64,000 nucleotides of DNA. It comes from Patescibacteria group bacterium (GTDB taxonomy: Bacteria; Patescibacteriota; Gracilibacteria; UBA1369). A program made the position numbers and the translations under genes. Shown piece after piece: positions 62,616 through 64,000 of this stretch; position 1 is the stretch's first letter; each line of letters begins with the position of its first letter. Under the pieces are notes generated by a model. The model ran no database searches, was not told the origin of the DNA, and was given only the letters and a program-made list of their open reading frames with translations. The DNA lies in assembly GCA_963169655.1 (NCBI GenBank), contig CAUJCM010000001.1, positions 1 to 64,000 of the forward strand. Direction: 5' to 3'.

Positions 62616-64000
62616 TGTAAGCAGTTTGAGGTAAAAATTTAGTGACTTCTAAAATAATTAGAAATAGTATCCCGCCTATTAAAATGGTGATCCAATCTAT
62701 TAAATTTAGGCTATTTGTATGAAAATAATTTTGTAATATTGGGACTTCGACTATTGCAATTGATATTACTAAAGATATGATATTTCCCCATAATAATCGC
62801 CAATTACTAAAAGGATTTACGGAGAATATTGATTGATTCCTACTTCTTACATCAAAAGAATTGATAATTTGTAAGAAAATTAAAGATATGAAAACTATTG
62901 AAAAAGAAGTATTCATAGCGGAATTACTAATATTATTGCCGACAAACCAGCCAAGGTTGACAAGTTTATATAAGTATAAACCTAATGAAATTATTCCTAA
63001 TGACATACCAATAATAATGATACGCATAATAAAAGTTTTAGTAATAATTTTTTCATGTGCAGATCTTGGAGGCTTAAGCATAATGTCTTTTTCTGCTGGT
63101 TCAAATCCAAGAGCTAATGCAGGTAATAAGTCCGTTGCAAAGTTAATTATTAAAATCAATACAGCTGTTAAGGGGGATGGTAATCCTATTAATAAGGCAA
63201 AAAATATAATAGTAACCTCTCCAATATTGGAAGAAAACATATAAAAGATAAATTTCTTTAAATTATCAAAAATGGTTCTACCTTCTTTAATTGCTTCTAC
63301 AATAGTTTGAAAACTTTCATCCATTAAAACTAAGCTTGAGACTTCTTTGGCAATATCTGATCCAGTTTTACCCATAGCTACCCCAATATCAGATTTTTTT
63401 AAGGCAGGGGCATCATTTACTCCATCGCCAGTTACTGCAACTATTTCGCCAAGTTCTTTAAGTAAGGATACGATTTTTAACTTATGTTCTGGTTTAACTC
63501 TGGCAAAAATTAATGTCTTTGTCTTGTCACTTAAAAAATCTTTAATTTGTTGATCAGAACATTCATTTAATTGATCACCGTTAATAATTTCTAGACTATT
63601 ATTTTTAGGTGATAATTCAATTTCCTCTGCAATTGCTTTAGCGGTTAGACCATTATCACCTGTGATGATGATTGTTCTAATCCCTGCGATTTGTGTCAAT
63701 TTTATGGCTTCTTTAACATCTATCCTTGGTGGATCAATAATTCCAACCATTCCAATATATGTAAGTTTTTTTTCTAGGATTTGTGTTTTGTCATTAAATT
63801 GAGTGGAATTAGCAAAATCTTTTATATCATTACTATTTAATTCTCTATAAGCAAAAGCCAAAGTTCTTAGAGCTTTGCTACTTAATTGTTGACTATATTC
63901 GATAGCCTCTTCCTTAACCCCTTTAGTTAAAATATTGACTTTCCCATTGTTTAATCGCTGATCACAAAGTTTGAGTAAAAATTCAGGAGCACCTTTAATA
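62581..64000 (-). CDS. Cation-transporting P-type ATPase (Ca2+ type), C-terminal part
   Basis: The 5' part lies beyond the window; about 473 residues are visible. The frame is open to 64000 (KGAPEFLLKLCD, the nucleotide-domain motif, is upstream of 63861), so the TTG at 63861 is not the start. The hinge motif TGDGVNDAPALKKSDIGVAMG, the membrane segment SSNIGEV and the TDLLPALALGFEPAEKDIM sequence mark the Ca2+/SERCA-like group. About six C-terminal membrane helices follow. It exports or takes up Ca2+ or a related ion. Confidence 0.93.
   Translation of the reverse strand, partial: IKGAPEFLLKLCDQRLNNGKVNILTKGVKEEAIEYSQQLSSKALRTLAFAYRELNSNDIKDFANSTQFNDKTQILEKKLTYIGMVGIIDPPRIDVKEAIKLTQIAGIRTIIITGDNGLTAKAIAEEIELSPKNNSLEIINGDQLNECSDQQIKDFLSDKTKTLIFARVKPEHKLKIVSLLKELGEIVAVTGDGVNDAPALKKSDIGVAMGKTGSDIAKEVSSLVLMDESFQTIVEAIKEGRTIFDNLKKFIFYMFSSNIGEVTIIFFALLIGLPSPLTAVLILIINFATDLLPALALGFEPAEKDIMLKPPRSAHEKIITKTFIMRIIIIGMSLGIISLGLYLYKLVNLGWFVGNNISNSAMNTSFSIVFISLIFLQIINSFDVRSRNQSIFSVNPFSNWRLLWGNIISLVISIAIVEVPILQNYFHTNSLNLIDWITILIGGILFLIILEVTKFLPQTAYNESSTNINKSI

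Noticed and set aside
63861-63863. TTG at 63861 as start of the P-type ATPase
   Set aside because: The frame stays open to the window edge and encodes the family motif KGAPEF upstream, so the gene is truncated by the window.
1-64000. Prophage, insertion sequence or integrated plasmid
   Set aside because: No transposase, integrase, terminase or capsid-like protein and no terminal repeat pair was seen.

Overview
The window is a low-GC, gene-dense bacterial segment (about 30% GC by eye) with 55 protein genes, three tRNAs, one good candidate structured RNA and the end of a CRISPR array. The gene mix suggests a Candidate Phyla Radiation (Patescibacteria) genome: small core proteins, a pentose-phosphate set with transketolase as two half-genes, split signal peptidase/DUF5684/DUF4112/DUF2207-LemA type proteins, and many short unknowns. 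The Cas12a-type repeat and the near absence of UGA stops would fit the Peregrinibacteria and their relatives. That placement is inference from gene content; no rRNA is present. The standard genetic code applies: of 55 stop codons I read 49 TAA, 5 TAG and 1 TGA.

Layout. 1-1053 is the downstream end of a type V-A (Cas12a) CRISPR array whose cas genes lie outside the window. 1121-2022 holds queD-folE (pterin/7-deazaguanine precursors). 2110-3097 has a cold-shock-type RNA-binding protein and a small membrane protein. 3256-13545 is a defence island, entirely on the minus strand: a RecF/ABC-type ATPase with an altered P-loop, a type I restriction system (hsdR, and a fused hsdM-hsdS with features that could allow variation), an unknown membrane protein coupled to it, and a Panacea-domain antitoxin with a RelE-like toxin.

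13638-28640 mixes housekeeping and unknown genes: tRNA-Ser, rpmB, a site-2 protease, a probable structured ncRNA, a UvrD-like helicase-nuclease, a ZIP transporter, a SIMPL protein, a PolX polymerase whose PHP nuclease site is lost, a flavodoxin-like protein, a 2-hydroxyacid dehydrogenase and a metallophosphoesterase. 28711-34136 includes two clusters of a dispersed palindromic repeat (a third is at 14350) and cell-surface genes: a lamin-tail/cohesin-like/Fn3/dockerin-like protein and lipoproteins. 34195-43321 carries a class B PBP, an M16 peptidase, ndk, both transketolase halves, signal peptidase I, rpiB and rpe. 43895-64000 has tRNA-Arg, uvrB, LemA/DUF2207, DinG, HrpA, rsmA and a truncated Ca2+-type P-type ATPase.

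Expression signals. Clear -10/-35 promoters with 16-18 bp spacers precede many genes, several with an extended -10 (TGC before TANNNT). The start codons I inspected sit behind A/T-rich leaders without a Shine-Dalgarno sequence. Rho-independent hairpins often serve convergent gene pairs.
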